From Candidatus Fraserbacteria bacterium (lineage in GTDB: Bacteria; Bipolaricaulota; Bipolaricaulia; RBG-16-55-9; JAJCYT01): a stretch of 40,460 nucleotides of DNA. Made by a program: the position numbers and the translations under genes. Under the pieces are notes generated by a model that was not told the origin of the DNA, did not search any database, and saw only the letters and a list, made by a program, of their open reading frames with translations. Shown in pieces: positions 25,381 to 33,110 of this stretch; within the stretch, counting starts at the first letter, position 1, and every line of letters begins with the position of its first letter. The stretch lies in contig JAJCYT010000022.1 in assembly GCA_029262795.1 (NCBI GenBank), positions 1 to 40,460 of the forward strand, written 5' to 3'.

Positions 25381-26913
25381 CTATTGGATGATCGCCAGTT
25401 TTTGTATCTTGGAGATGTGTTCACCACTGCCACCATAAGCATGGATGACCACCAGATAAACGCCATTGGCAATACGCCGGCCTTGTTGATCCAACATATC
25501 CCAGCGCAGAGAGGGATGAATGTTAACACCGCTGTCAAACAAGCGTTCGCCGGACAAGCTGTAAACGCTTAGTCGGGTGAAATCGATTCCAGTACCCTGC
25601 ACATTAAACTCAATCCAGTTCAAGTAAAAGCTGGTTTGTATTGCTTGAACAAGCAACGGTTCACTGGCTCGGTCTAGCGAATTGTCTGCGCTTTGGCATT
25701 GTGGCTCAACGTTGCCAGTGACCATCAGGCGAAGGTGGTGCAAATCTTCGGGGGTGGGCAATTGATTACAGGGTTGTGCCACATCGGCGGCAAAGTTTTG
25801 TACTTCATCAAAAGTGTTGAGGTTTTCCAAATTGCCCATCAAATCAGAAATGTCTGACCAATCCACACTGCCATCAAGGTTTACGTCGCCTTTGCGAACA
25901 TGGTCGTAGTCATTTAGCGGTGCATTGGGCAAGATGGCATTGAGGGTTTGAATTGCATCCACCCTTGGAAAGGAAAGACCGGTACGATCATCTTTGACAG
26001 TTTTGCCGCCACTGACAAGATACTCGCGTACCAGTTCTGGGGTTAAGCCAGGTTTGGCTTGCAACATCAAGGCCACGATACCACTGACATAAGCAGTGGA
26101 GGCTGAAGTCCCAAGGCCGCTCAAATTTTCGTTGACGCTGGCTCGACTGCCTGGGGCCAGCACATCCAAAAATGGGGCTGTGTTGCTGTAACAGGTCACA
26201 TCATCAACGATGGGTTGCTTAACACAACTGGCAGAACGCTCTAATCCATCACTCGTATAGTCAAAGGTAGCCCCTACAGAAATCACTTCCGGCATACAGG
26301 CCGGCCAAATCAAGGCGTCGGCATAACCTTCGTTGCCTGAGGCAGAAATCACGATTAAACCAGCTTCAACCAAGCCACGGATTAAGTGGCTGGTCTGGCT
26401 GCGCTCATTGCCGCAAGGGCGAAAATGCTTGCCGCCACCCCAACTTAGATTGACCACCTGAATGCCCAAGGTTTCGTGTCGAGCCAGGATGTCTTCCAAT
26501 GATTTATTGATGTCTCGGTAATCCATGATGTAACATGTTTTGGTGGTGTTGCTGGGGACTGTGCCGATATTAAAACGTTTGATGTTGGCATCGGGTGCAA
26601 CACCGCGCACCAAGCCTTCGATCCACAAGCCGTGGACGGATTTACATGGATCATTGGTATTGGGTTCAAAAATATCCACCACCGCAACACCGACCCCTTT
26701 CCCAGTGAAACCAATACGATGAGCAGCATCTGCGTGAATCAGAGGCAGACCTTCACTAAGTTCCGGGAGGGTAACTGGGAAAGAGGTCTGAGCAAATGGA
26801 GAATCGGAAATAATTGCAATCAACAACAAAACACACGCGGCATATTTCAGCCATCCTTGACATCCTTTTTTTAGCAAACGCCCAAACATAATATTGGTTC
26901 TCACTTTCTCCAT
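25381..26913 (-). CDS. Secreted subtilisin-like serine protease (S8) with dockerin-like and CTD/FlgD-like C-terminal domains
   Basis: 510 aa. A long N-terminal region and hydrophobic stretch (about 22-41, ending PFAQ) form a signal peptide. The S8 domain has Asp80 (VAVVDIFEPN), His94 (KSVHGLW), the oxyanion Asn194 (ASGNEG) and Ser270 in GLGTSASTAYVSG; the last motif departs from the usual GTSMAAPHVAG. A calcium-type dockerin repeat GDVNLDGSVDWSDISDLMG follows at about 343-361. Residues 430-510 (LSVYSLSGERLFDSG, LRWDMLDQQGRRIANGVYLV, SKIQKLAIIQ) resemble FlgD-Ig/type-9-secretion C-terminal domains, as in the protein at 33111. The protease probably acts outside the cell and may be surface-anchored through its tail. 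The start is uncertain; an in-frame ATG at 26889 would shorten the signal peptide, and neither has a good SD. Confidence 0.87.
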   Translation of the reverse strand: MEKVRTNIMFGRLLKKGCQGWLKYAACVLLLIAIISDSPFAQTSFPVTLPELSEGLPLIHADAAHRIGFTGKGVGVAVVDIFEPNTNDPCKSVHGLWIEGLVRGVAPDANIKRFNIGTVPSNTTKTCYIMDYRDINKSLEDILARHETLGIQVVNLSWGGGKHFRPCGNERSQTSHLIRGLVEAGLIVISASGNEGYADALIWPACMPEVISVGATFDYTSDGLERSASCVKQPIVDDVTCYSNTAPFLDVLAPGSRASVNENLSGLGTSASTAYVSGIVALMLQAKPGLTPELVREYLVSGGKTVKDDRTGLSFPRVDAIQTLNAILPNAPLNDYDHVRKGDVNLDGSVDWSDISDLMGNLENLNTFDEVQNFAADVAQPCNQLPTPEDLHHLRLMVTGNVEPQCQSADNSLDRASEPLLVQAIQTSFYLNWIEFNVQGTGIDFTRLSVYSLSGERLFDSGVNIHPSLRWDMLDQQGRRIANGVYLVVIHAYGGSGEHISKIQKLAIIQ

Positions 26914-27062
26914 TTTTTTAAAGCACAGGTGAACAATTGCGTGTCTGCTCGGGGTAAGACAGAATGTACTTGGAGAGGTGACGCATGTCTGTGGTTTGTA
27001 ACACTTTAGACAGTTTTCAATTTGGAGACGGTTGAGGTCTAGGGAGAAGAAAGGATGGTGTT

Positions 27063-28337
27063 TTAAAGGCTTTTTACAGCTTGTTTGAATGCATCACCGC
27101 GGGCCTGATAGTTAGGAAATTGATCGAAACTTGATCCCGCAGGGGACAGCACACAGGTGCGAATCTGGGAGTTTAATCTGAAGAGGCTTTCATTGAGGTG
27201 GACAACTGATTCAATGTGTTCAAAACCTGTTTGATGTAGCGCATTATTCCAGTACCCAGCAAAGGGACCAAAGGTAATGACCTGGGCAACGTGCTTGTGA
27301 GAGGCAATGTAACGAGCGAGGTTGGTTGGATCAGTGTTTTTTGATTCGCCTCCAAGCAACACACAGAGTGGACCTTGACCTTTAAATGATTCTAAAGCAG
27401 CAATTGTGGCTTCAGGATTGGTGGCTTTGGAATCATTGTAAAAAGCAATATTGTTGACGGTGTCCACATACTCAAGGCAATGAGGACGCTGAATAACCTT
27501 TTTCCAATCAATATCTTCTAAGCGGCAACGCGGGTCGGCCAGTTGAGCTGCTTTCAATGCGACAGATAAATTTTGGCGTTGATGCTGGGCAATACCATCA
27601 AGTTTGATCTCATCAGGATTGATTCGATGAATTCGGCCTGAATAATCGATATCTAGGGTTACCTCACCCAACACGGCATGGTCTTGTGGCGTTTGATGGG
27701 CAAATAGGCGTTGTTTTAACTTTCGATACTGATCCATGTTTTGATGTCGATCCAGATGATCGGGCGTGAGGTTTAACCATACGCCTATATATGGATGGAA
27801 GTTTTGCACGCTTTCCAACTGAAAACTGCTGACTTCGAGGACCACCCAAGTTTCAGGTGTGATCTCTTCTAACAACTCACAAAAAGGTGTGCCTAGGTTG
27901 CCGCCAACGGCCACATGATGTCCTTGAGTTTGTAATAGTGCAGCAATAAGACGGGTGGTGGTGCTTTTTCCATTGGTGCCAGTGATGGCAATAATGTGTT
28001 GGCTGGGGCAGAGACGAAAGCCGAGTTCAAGCTCACCCCATATGGGTTTTTGAGAGTTTCGTGCTTGCTTTAAAAACGGATGTTGCCAATCCATTCCTGG
28101 TGAGATCACCAACAAGTCACTTTCCAATGCTCGTGCCGTATGACCGTTGATTTCAAAAGAGATTTCAAGCTCATTTAATACAGTTTTTGCCTGATCAGAA
28201 GGTTCTTTTTCGTCGCTCAAGAAAACACTTATACCGTGTTTTGCAAGCACTTTTGCAGCAGTGAGCCCACTGCGACCAGCACCGATCACTGTCACTGTAT
28301 TTATAGAACGGCCGCCCAAAACCAAACTCTGTTCCAT
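27063..28337 (-). CDS. murD: UDP-N-acetylmuramoylalanine--D-glutamate ligase MurD
   Basis: A 424-aa Mur ligase that adds D-Glu to UDP-MurNAc-L-Ala. VTVIGAGRSGLTAAKVL is the Rossmann-like start, ITGTNGKSTTTRLIAALL the P-loop, LNLTPDHLDRHQNM the MurD-type active-site stretch, FYNDSKATNPEATIAAL the C-terminal domain start and LSPAGSSFDQFPNYQARGDAFK the MurD-specific end. It is normally encoded between mraY and ftsW in the dcw cluster; here it is alone, on the opposite strand and about 20 kb from ftsW. No clear SD before ATG 28337. Confidence 0.95.
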   Translation of the reverse strand: MEQSLVLGGRSINTVTVIGAGRSGLTAAKVLAKHGISVFLSDEKEPSDQAKTVLNELEISFEINGHTARALESDLLVISPGMDWQHPFLKQARNSQKPIWGELELGFRLCPSQHIIAITGTNGKSTTTRLIAALLQTQGHHVAVGGNLGTPFCELLEEITPETWVVLEVSSFQLESVQNFHPYIGVWLNLTPDHLDRHQNMDQYRKLKQRLFAHQTPQDHAVLGEVTLDIDYSGRIHRINPDEIKLDGIAQHQRQNLSVALKAAQLADPRCRLEDIDWKKVIQRPHCLEYVDTVNNIAFYNDSKATNPEATIAALESFKGQGPLCVLLGGESKNTDPTNLARYIASHKHVAQVITFGPFAGYWNNALHQTGFEHIESVVHLNESLFRLNSQIRTCVLSPAGSSFDQFPNYQARGDAFKQAVKSL

Positions 28338-28469
28338 AGATAGATTAAGCCAGCTTTTGTCAGATTTTTAAAGGACTGGTGTCCAGCGATCAGAATTGGC
28401 GGTAATAGTCATCTGTTCTTTATATGTAGAGTTTTGCAAGGCGTGAAAACAAGCCATGTCTCTCGATTT

Positions 28470-28485
28470 GGTGACAGAGATCACC
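28470..28485. promoter_or_regulatory. CRP/FNR-type palindrome (distal)
   Basis: GGTGA-CAGAGA-TCACC is a perfect 5-bp inverted repeat with the N6 spacing of CRP/FNR-family sites (TGTGA-N6-TCACA). It is centred 43 nt, about four helical turns, upstream of a second such site. Confidence 0.45.
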
Positions 28486-28512
28486 CTCGCCTGAGAACCA
28501 AGTTCATTTACG

Positions 28513-28528
28513 TGTGATGTGCGTCACT
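28513..28528. promoter_or_regulatory. CRP/FNR-type palindrome (proximal)
   Basis: TGTGA-TGTGCG-TCACT fits the CRP/FNR consensus with one mismatch. It lies 48 nt before the start codon of the HTH/coiled-coil gene at 28576 and shares the core TGTGAnnTGCGTCAC with a site at 32348-32363. Confidence 0.5.
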
Positions 28529-28575
28529 TTAGACTGTGTTTAATAAAAAACAGCTAAGGAGGTGCCAGAAACACA

Positions 28576-29079
28576 ATGTGGACCATCGAAAAACTCACAA
28601 AACGGTTTAGCATGAGCGACCAGCAGATTTATCGTCGCATCAATGCAGCGCAAAAGCCGTTGGACAGTCACATTAGTCGGGGTGAAAAGAATGCGATTGC
28701 GCTCACAGAAAGTGGTTTTTTAATTCTGGAAAACGTGATTGAACTCGAAAAACAGGGTAAAACTCTCGCAAACGCCGTTCAGGAGGTCGCAGGCTCCCTA
28801 AATGATCACGATCATACTGAAACAGCTTATGAGGCGTTCCAAAACATCGAAACCATACCGTTGAAAAACGGCAATAATCACTATGGAACACAGAGCGGTT
28901 CATTGATTGAGGAAGTTGGATTTTTAAAAGGCAAACTTGAAAGTAAAGATGAATTGCTGGATGAACTGAAAGCAGAACTGCAACGGGTGCGTCAAGAAAA
29001 TGATGATTTAAAGCGTTCTGTGGCCTTGGTTGAATACAAAGCAACTGAACGAAAAGTTTGGTGGCCTTGGACAAAGTAG
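28576..29079 (+). CDS. HTH (MerR/KfrA-like) protein with C-terminal coiled coil
   Basis: 167 aa, basic N-terminus. MWTIEKLTKRFSMSDQQIYR is a helix-turn-helix in which the recognition helix would be DQQIYRRINAA; the segment ALTESGFLILENVIELEKQG fits a MerR-like second helix pair. Residues about 105-152 form a heptad-rich coiled coil (FLKGKLESKDELLDELKAEL). The domain plan suggests a dimeric DNA-binding protein of the KfrA/MerR-like type; its target is unknown. AAGGAGGTG precedes the ATG by 9-10 nt. Two CRP/FNR-type palindromes lie upstream. The DUF2283 gene follows after 22 nt and is probably in the same operon. Confidence 0.75.
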   Translation: MWTIEKLTKRFSMSDQQIYRRINAAQKPLDSHISRGEKNAIALTESGFLILENVIELEKQGKTLANAVQEVAGSLNDHDHTETAYEAFQNIETIPLKNGNNHYGTQSGSLIEEVGFLKGKLESKDELLDELKAELQRVRQENDDLKRSVALVEYKATERKVWWPWTK

Positions 29080-29101
29080 CACTTACTGGAAAGGAATTAT
29101 C

Positions 29102-29332
29102 GTGAAAACGGTGACGCTTAAGGAAGACCCGCACATCCACTACAGTCGGGTGAGTGATGTGTTGTATCTCTTGTTCGGTGAAGAAAACAAAGAAGAGTTA
29201 AGCCAATTTATTCCAGGCATCAACTTGGATTACAACGATGAAGGCAAGCTCGTTGGCGTGGAAGTGCTCAACGCATCCAAGTTGCTAAAAGAATTCATCA
29301 AAAAGAGCAATGCATCCATCAGCATCCGTTAA
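29102..29332 (+). CDS. DUF2283 family small protein
   Basis: A 76-aa protein starting with GTG behind AAAGGAATT. HIHYSRVSDVLYLLFG and LDYNDEGKLVGVEVLNASKLL match DUF2283, a family of small proteins of unknown function often found near toxin-antitoxin genes and mobile regions. It follows the HTH/coiled-coil gene by 22 nt and converges with gltX. Confidence 0.8.
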   Translation: MKTVTLKEDPHIHYSRVSDVLYLLFGEENKEELSQFIPGINLDYNDEGKLVGVEVLNASKLLKEFIKKSNASISIR

Positions 29333-29377
29333 CTTGAATATGAGTCTATTTATGTCTGAGTCAATGTTTGTCGCAGT

Positions 29378-30955
29378 TTATTGCCATGCCTCAATCGCGC
29401 GCTGTAGCCGTTTGACCACATTCTGTTGTTCGAAGAATGTCAGTGTTTCAAACAGACCTGCGCCTTTGGTCTGCCCCGTCAATGCCAAACGCGCAGGCTG
29501 AGCCAAATGTTTGAATTTTTTCTCTTTGCGATCTAAAAAACCTTGTGTGAATGTTTCCATCCCTGACACGGAATAATCGCCTGCCTGTTCAATGTTTTGT
29601 GCGTATTCGCCGAGTAGCGTGAGCGCATCAGCATCAATAAATTTTTCCACACCTTTTTCATCGTAGGCAAAATCTTCACGGAATAAGAATCGTCCGGTTT
29701 CAGCCATCTCACTGAGGGTGCTGGCACGTTCAGCGTATAGGGTCACAGTTTCTTGTAGTTTCTCACTTGGCAAGGCGGCGGCATCGGATTCAGACAAGAT
29801 ATCGTCTGTCACAAGTTGTTGACGCAACAATTCTGCCAAACGGATTGGATCGCCTGTTTTGATGTAGTGGGCGTTGAGCCAGACCAATTTTTCATCGTCA
29901 AACACCGCAGGAGAAAGCCCTACCGTGTCGAGTGAGAATGCTTGAATCAACTCATCCACTGAGAAAACCTCCTGATCGCCATGGGACCAGCCTAATCGAG
30001 CCAGAAAATTAACAATGGCTTCGGGTAAAAACCCTTTTATTTGATAGTTGCTGATGTAAACGTCCATTTCGCTACGACGCTTGGACAATTTTTTCTTCGT
30101 TTTATCCAGAATCATTGGAAGGTGGGCAAATTGAGGCATGGGCATATCCAGTGCCGCGTAAATCAGCATTTGTTTAGGGGTGTTATTCAAATGCTCGTCA
30201 CCGCGAATGATATGGGAAATTTTCATGTCCATATCATCGACCACCACGGCAAAGTTGTAAGTGGGCGTGCCGTCTGCACGTAAAATTACCAAATCACTGA
30301 CCACAGCGCCTTGTTTGCCCAATGCAGGGTTTTCAAACTCGTAGGCAGTGTCACCCTTAATCAAATCTGGGACGACAACGGCGTTGTTTTGTTCTAGTTT
30401 TTCGCGATAAGTGGGCTTTGGTAGCGAGATCCACTGGTTTTGATCTTCGTCCCAGGCATAGTCCTGGATTTTGAAGCGGATCATGGGCTGGCGGCCTTCA
30501 GTTTTCCAGACATCAATCTGTGTTTGCGCTTTTTGTGCTTTTTCGCCACCCTCAGCCAACCATTCGGCCATTAGGCGGCTTTTGCCTTCGTAGACGTAAT
30601 TGCGTTTTTCCTGTTGAGCGCGGGTTTGCTGTGCCTGAATTTCATCAGGTGTTTCATACGATTCGTAGGCTGCGCCACTTTGGAGCAATTGCTGTGCGAT
30701 TTCACGATGACGGTCTGAGCGTTCACTTTGACGATAAAATTCATCCCAGGTGAGGCCAAGCCATTCTAGATCGCGTTTGATCGCTTCTTCGTATTCGGGC
30801 TTGGAGCGTTCGGCATCGGTATCTTCACTTCTGAGCACAAACGTGCCTTGATGGTGTTTGGCAAACAGCCAATTGAACAATGTGGTGCGAGCAAAACCGA
30901 TGTGTGCGCCGTCCCCTGTGGGGCTTGGTGCAATACGAACACGAACGTCTCCCAT
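29378..30955 (-). CDS. gltX: Glutamate--tRNA ligase GltX
   Basis: A 525-aa class I aminoacyl-tRNA synthetase. RIAPSPTGDGAHIGFARTTL holds the HIGH motif at 18-21, with Phe in place of the usual final Gly/His. EDTDAERS, NFAVVVDDMDMKISHIIRGD and KKKLSKR (KMSKS equivalent, 289-293) follow. It is about 50 residues longer than the E. coli enzyme because of an insertion at roughly 105-190. The Cys residues that bind zinc in E. coli GltX are absent. Whether it charges only tRNA-Glu, or also tRNA-Gln, cannot be told. ATG at 30955. Confidence 0.95.
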   Translation of the reverse strand: MGDVRVRIAPSPTGDGAHIGFARTTLFNWLFAKHHQGTFVLRSEDTDAERSKPEYEEAIKRDLEWLGLTWDEFYRQSERSDRHREIAQQLLQSGAAYESYETPDEIQAQQTRAQQEKRNYVYEGKSRLMAEWLAEGGEKAQKAQTQIDVWKTEGRQPMIRFKIQDYAWDEDQNQWISLPKPTYREKLEQNNAVVVPDLIKGDTAYEFENPALGKQGAVVSDLVILRADGTPTYNFAVVVDDMDMKISHIIRGDEHLNNTPKQMLIYAALDMPMPQFAHLPMILDKTKKKLSKRRSEMDVYISNYQIKGFLPEAIVNFLARLGWSHGDQEVFSVDELIQAFSLDTVGLSPAVFDDEKLVWLNAHYIKTGDPIRLAELLRQQLVTDDILSESDAAALPSEKLQETVTLYAERASTLSEMAETGRFLFREDFAYDEKGVEKFIDADALTLLGEYAQNIEQAGDYSVSGMETFTQGFLDRKEKKFKHLAQPARLALTGQTKGAGLFETLTFFEQQNVVKRLQRAIEAWQ

Positions 30956-31055
30956 ATTTGACTCCTTGAATCTTTTTAATATTTTTTTATTGCCTCATCC
31001 CCTTTGCCAAGAAAACGATATGTAAACTAGGGCACATATTCGCAGTCTTATCGTG

Positions 31056-31075
31056 CCCCCTTTAGATAAAGGGGG
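31056..31075. repeat. REP-like palindrome
   Basis: CCCCCTTTA (31056-31064) and TAAAGGGGG (31067-31075) form a near-perfect 20-bp palindrome, followed by TTGGGGGATT. Short elements with the same C5-T3...A3-G5-TTGGGGGATT form occur as dispersed repeats in many bacterial genomes. It lies between the gltX start and the acyl-CoA dehydrogenase end, so it may also act as a transcript 3' end. Confidence 0.5.
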
Positions 31076-31126
31076 TTGGGGGATTGAAGTCTTTTACATT
31101 TTTAATAATTTCTTGTTGTTAAGCCT

Positions 31127-32269
31127 TTATATCTTCAACTGTTTCGCAATGATTTCGTACATCGTTTCCGTACTGCCTGCACCGATTTTCCACAATCGTA
31201 CGTCGCGGTAGAAGCGGGCGATGTCGTATTCTTCCATATATCCATTGCCGCCGTGAATTTGTAAACAGGCATCGGCGATTTCGCAACCTACATCAGCCAC
31301 AAATGCTTTACACATGGCCACTTCTTTAGTAGGTTCCTGACCTTGATCGTAGAGCCAGCCGGTGTAATAGACCAATTGACGAGCTGCTTCGAGCTTGGTG
31401 TGCAGTTGTGCGAGGCGATGACGGGTTACTTGAAGCTGTGACAGTGTTGAATTGAAGATTTCTCGTTCTTGCGCATATTGGGTTGCATCTTCCAGCGCCT
31501 GTTCAGATGCAGTGATTAATGAGGCCATTGCAACATAACGTTCGACGGCCAGGCGGCTCATCACATAATAAAACCCTTGATTTTCTTCGCCCAGCAGGTT
31601 TTCGACAGGAACTCGGCAATTGTCAAAGGTTAAATGACCCGTATCGGAGCCATGCATGCCCAGTTTTTTGCCCATGGACTCAACGATAAAGCCAGGCGTG
31701 TCGCGTTCAACCATAATCACGCTGATGCCACGATGGCCGGCTTCGGGGTTGGTTTTGGCTGCTACGAAGTATAAATCAGCGTTGAGAGCGTTGGTGATAT
31801 AGACTTTGCTACCATTAAGTACGTAATGGTCGCCATCTTTGATTGCTGTGGTGTTCATGTTGGCCAAGTCAGTGCCGCGGTCTGGTTCGGTTAATACGAC
31901 AGAGCAAACTGTCTCTCCATTAATGATACCAGGCAAATACTTCTGTTTTTGCTCATCGCTGCCAAAATGGACCAAATAAGGTGAAGACATATCTGTTTGT
32001 ACCAGCACGCCCATGGTTAAGCCTCGGGAGCGGCAGCGGCCCAATTCTTCACAAAACACGACAGTGGTGGCCATGTCGGCTGCAGTACCGCCATATTCTT
32101 CTGGAAAACGAATACCTAAAAAACCAAGTTCACCCATTTTTTTGAAGATTTCTTTAGGAAAGCCACCATTTTTCTCCCATTCGTTCACATGGGGGTTCAA
32201 TTCTTCATCAACAAAGCGTCGGACCGTTTTTCGAAAAATGCGGTGTTCTTCAGTAAATAACCAGCTCAT
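31127..32269 (-). CDS. Acyl-CoA dehydrogenase (isovaleryl/long-chain catalytic-base type)
   Basis: A 380-aa FAD-dependent acyl-CoA dehydrogenase that introduces a 2,3 double bond and passes electrons to ETF. CSVVLTEPDRGTDLANM, YVLNGSKVYITNA, GISVIMVERDTPGF, QIHGGNGYMEEYDIAR and RDVRLWKIGAGSTETMYEII are present. The usual Glu of the YEGT motif is replaced (IGAGST), while the helix-G segment RLAVERYVA supplies Glu243, the arrangement of isovaleryl-CoA and long-chain enzymes. No ETF or other beta-oxidation gene is near. GGAGG precedes ATG 32269, and a CRP/FNR-type site lies 79 nt upstream. Confidence 0.93.
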   Translation of the reverse strand: MSWLFTEEHRIFRKTVRRFVDEELNPHVNEWEKNGGFPKEIFKKMGELGFLGIRFPEEYGGTAADMATTVVFCEELGRCRSRGLTMGVLVQTDMSSPYLVHFGSDEQKQKYLPGIINGETVCSVVLTEPDRGTDLANMNTTAIKDGDHYVLNGSKVYITNALNADLYFVAAKTNPEAGHRGISVIMVERDTPGFIVESMGKKLGMHGSDTGHLTFDNCRVPVENLLGEENQGFYYVMSRLAVERYVAMASLITASEQALEDATQYAQEREIFNSTLSQLQVTRHRLAQLHTKLEAARQLVYYTGWLYDQGQEPTKEVAMCKAFVADVGCEIADACLQIHGGNGYMEEYDIARFYRDVRLWKIGAGSTETMYEIIAKQLKI

Positions 32270-32347
32270 ACAAACCTCCAGGATAATACATGTCTAAGGA
32301 CGGAAGTCGTCACCTTTTAGGGGCAGTCAAACATGCGTCCAGTTTGT

Positions 32348-32363
32348 TGTGACCTGCGTCACG
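32348..32363. promoter_or_regulatory. CRP/FNR-type palindrome
   Basis: TGTGA-CCTGCG-TCACG matches TGTGA-N6-TCACA with one mismatch. It is placed to act on the acyl-CoA dehydrogenase gene to the left, or on the candidate RNA to the right. Confidence 0.5.
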
Positions 32364-32400
32364 TCCATGATACGGAAAGGGTGATGGTAACAGCAAGAAC

Positions 32401-32617
32401 GCTCAAAAGAGCAATAGGTGTGGTCAAAGTTACTGGGGGGGACAGCGAGCACCTTGGGTCTTCCCCCACATCCGACAATGGCTTGACGAGGGCCCTTGGG
32501 TTGGCTGGCGCAATCCAACTAAACTGGGCCCGTTGTGTACGTTCTATTGGAGTTTTTGGAAAGAACCACAGTTGCCCGCAAGGGGCCGGAGCAGGAGGCG
32601 GGAAATGCCTCCCTTTT
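32401..32617 (+). ncRNA. Candidate structured RNA ending in a terminator-like hairpin
   Basis: No protein signal is seen in 32270-32650. Four hairpins follow each other: GCTC-AAAA-GAGC (32401-32412); a G7/C5-based stem (32435-32467); a two-part stem in which GGGCCC (32490-32495) pairs with GGGCCC (32526-32531) around an inner GTTGG/CCAAC; and GGAGGC/GCCTCC (32594-32612) followed by CTTTT. The last would terminate plus-strand transcription. It resembles no RNA family I can name. The 5' end is unknown. Confidence 0.3.
32594..32617 (+). terminator. Intrinsic-terminator-like hairpin
   Basis: GGAGGC (32594-32599) and GCCTCC (32607-32612) form a GC-only 6-bp stem with a 7-nt loop, directly followed by CTTTT. 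It sits just before the promoters of the export cluster, so it would insulate them from upstream transcription. Confidence 0.5.
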
Positions 32618-32653
32618 GCATTATTTCGGCCAATTGGCAAGGGATAAATTCGC

Positions 32654-32682
32654 TTGACAAAGGAGCGCAAATATGCTAGCAT
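32654..32682 (+). promoter_or_regulatory. Sigma70-type promoter P1
   Basis: TTGACA (32654-32659), a 17-nt spacer and TAGCAT (32677-32682). The -35 is perfect and the -10 matches 4 of 6. It would produce a leader of about 420 nt before the gene at 33111. Confidence 0.5.
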
Positions 32683-32828
32683 ACGCGCAACTTTTGGTGA
32701 CCAGAAGTAGAGAACGAGTGGGACCGTATTTGCCTGCCAGCAATCTTCTTCTGATCTCGTTTTTACAACGATTTATTGCTATAGTAGGGATGTTTGTTTT
32801 GGGCAACTTGATGAACAGAGGTATTTGC

Positions 32829-32857
32829 TTGACAGTGGTGAGAGGGCAGGATAAAAT
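32829..32857 (+). promoter_or_regulatory. Sigma70-type promoter P2 for the surface/export cluster
   Basis: TTGACA (32829-32834), exactly 17 nt, then TAAAAT (32852-32857): a near-consensus strong promoter. Transcription would start near 32864 and give a leader of about 245 nt before the start at 33111. Confidence 0.7.
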
Positions 32858-33110
32858 GACGTCCATATATAAATTCGGTTATGGTGACCCTTCCAGAATA
32901 AACCAATCAATTAAAAACATTAATCAAAGCAACACACATGGTAGAGGTTTTACTGGAGGACGATTTTCAAAAGGAGGACCAAAATTCTTTTTGAGTACAA
33001 AAAAGCAGGAGGTGGTACAGCTGCTGAAGCAAGATGTGGTGATGTTATTAAACTTTAAATTAAATGTTCAAGAGCAAGTTGGAAACTTAATTTAATAAGG
33101 AGGTCTGCAA
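32858..33110 (+). other. Long untranslated leader of the surface/export cluster
   Basis: About 250 nt, A-rich, between promoter P2 and the GTG at 33111. It contains several AGGAGG-like stretches (near 32954, 32977 and 33010) besides the real SD AAGGAGGT at 33097-33104, and an 18-codon ORF at 32938-32994 without a good SD. Long A-rich leaders are common on very highly expressed surface-layer mRNAs. No known riboswitch was recognised. Confidence 0.4.

Noticed and set aside
32435..32531. The hairpin region as 4.5S/SRP RNA, 6S RNA, RNase P, tmRNA or a known riboswitch
   Set aside because: Signature segments such as the SRP GGAAG loop, the RNase P core or tmRNA acceptor ends were looked for and not found.
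32673..33095. A 140-codon open frame before the surface-protein gene
   Set aside because: Its ATG lies within the P1 promoter spacer, it has no SD, spans the P2 promoter, and the product has no recognisable domain. The region reads better as promoters and leader.
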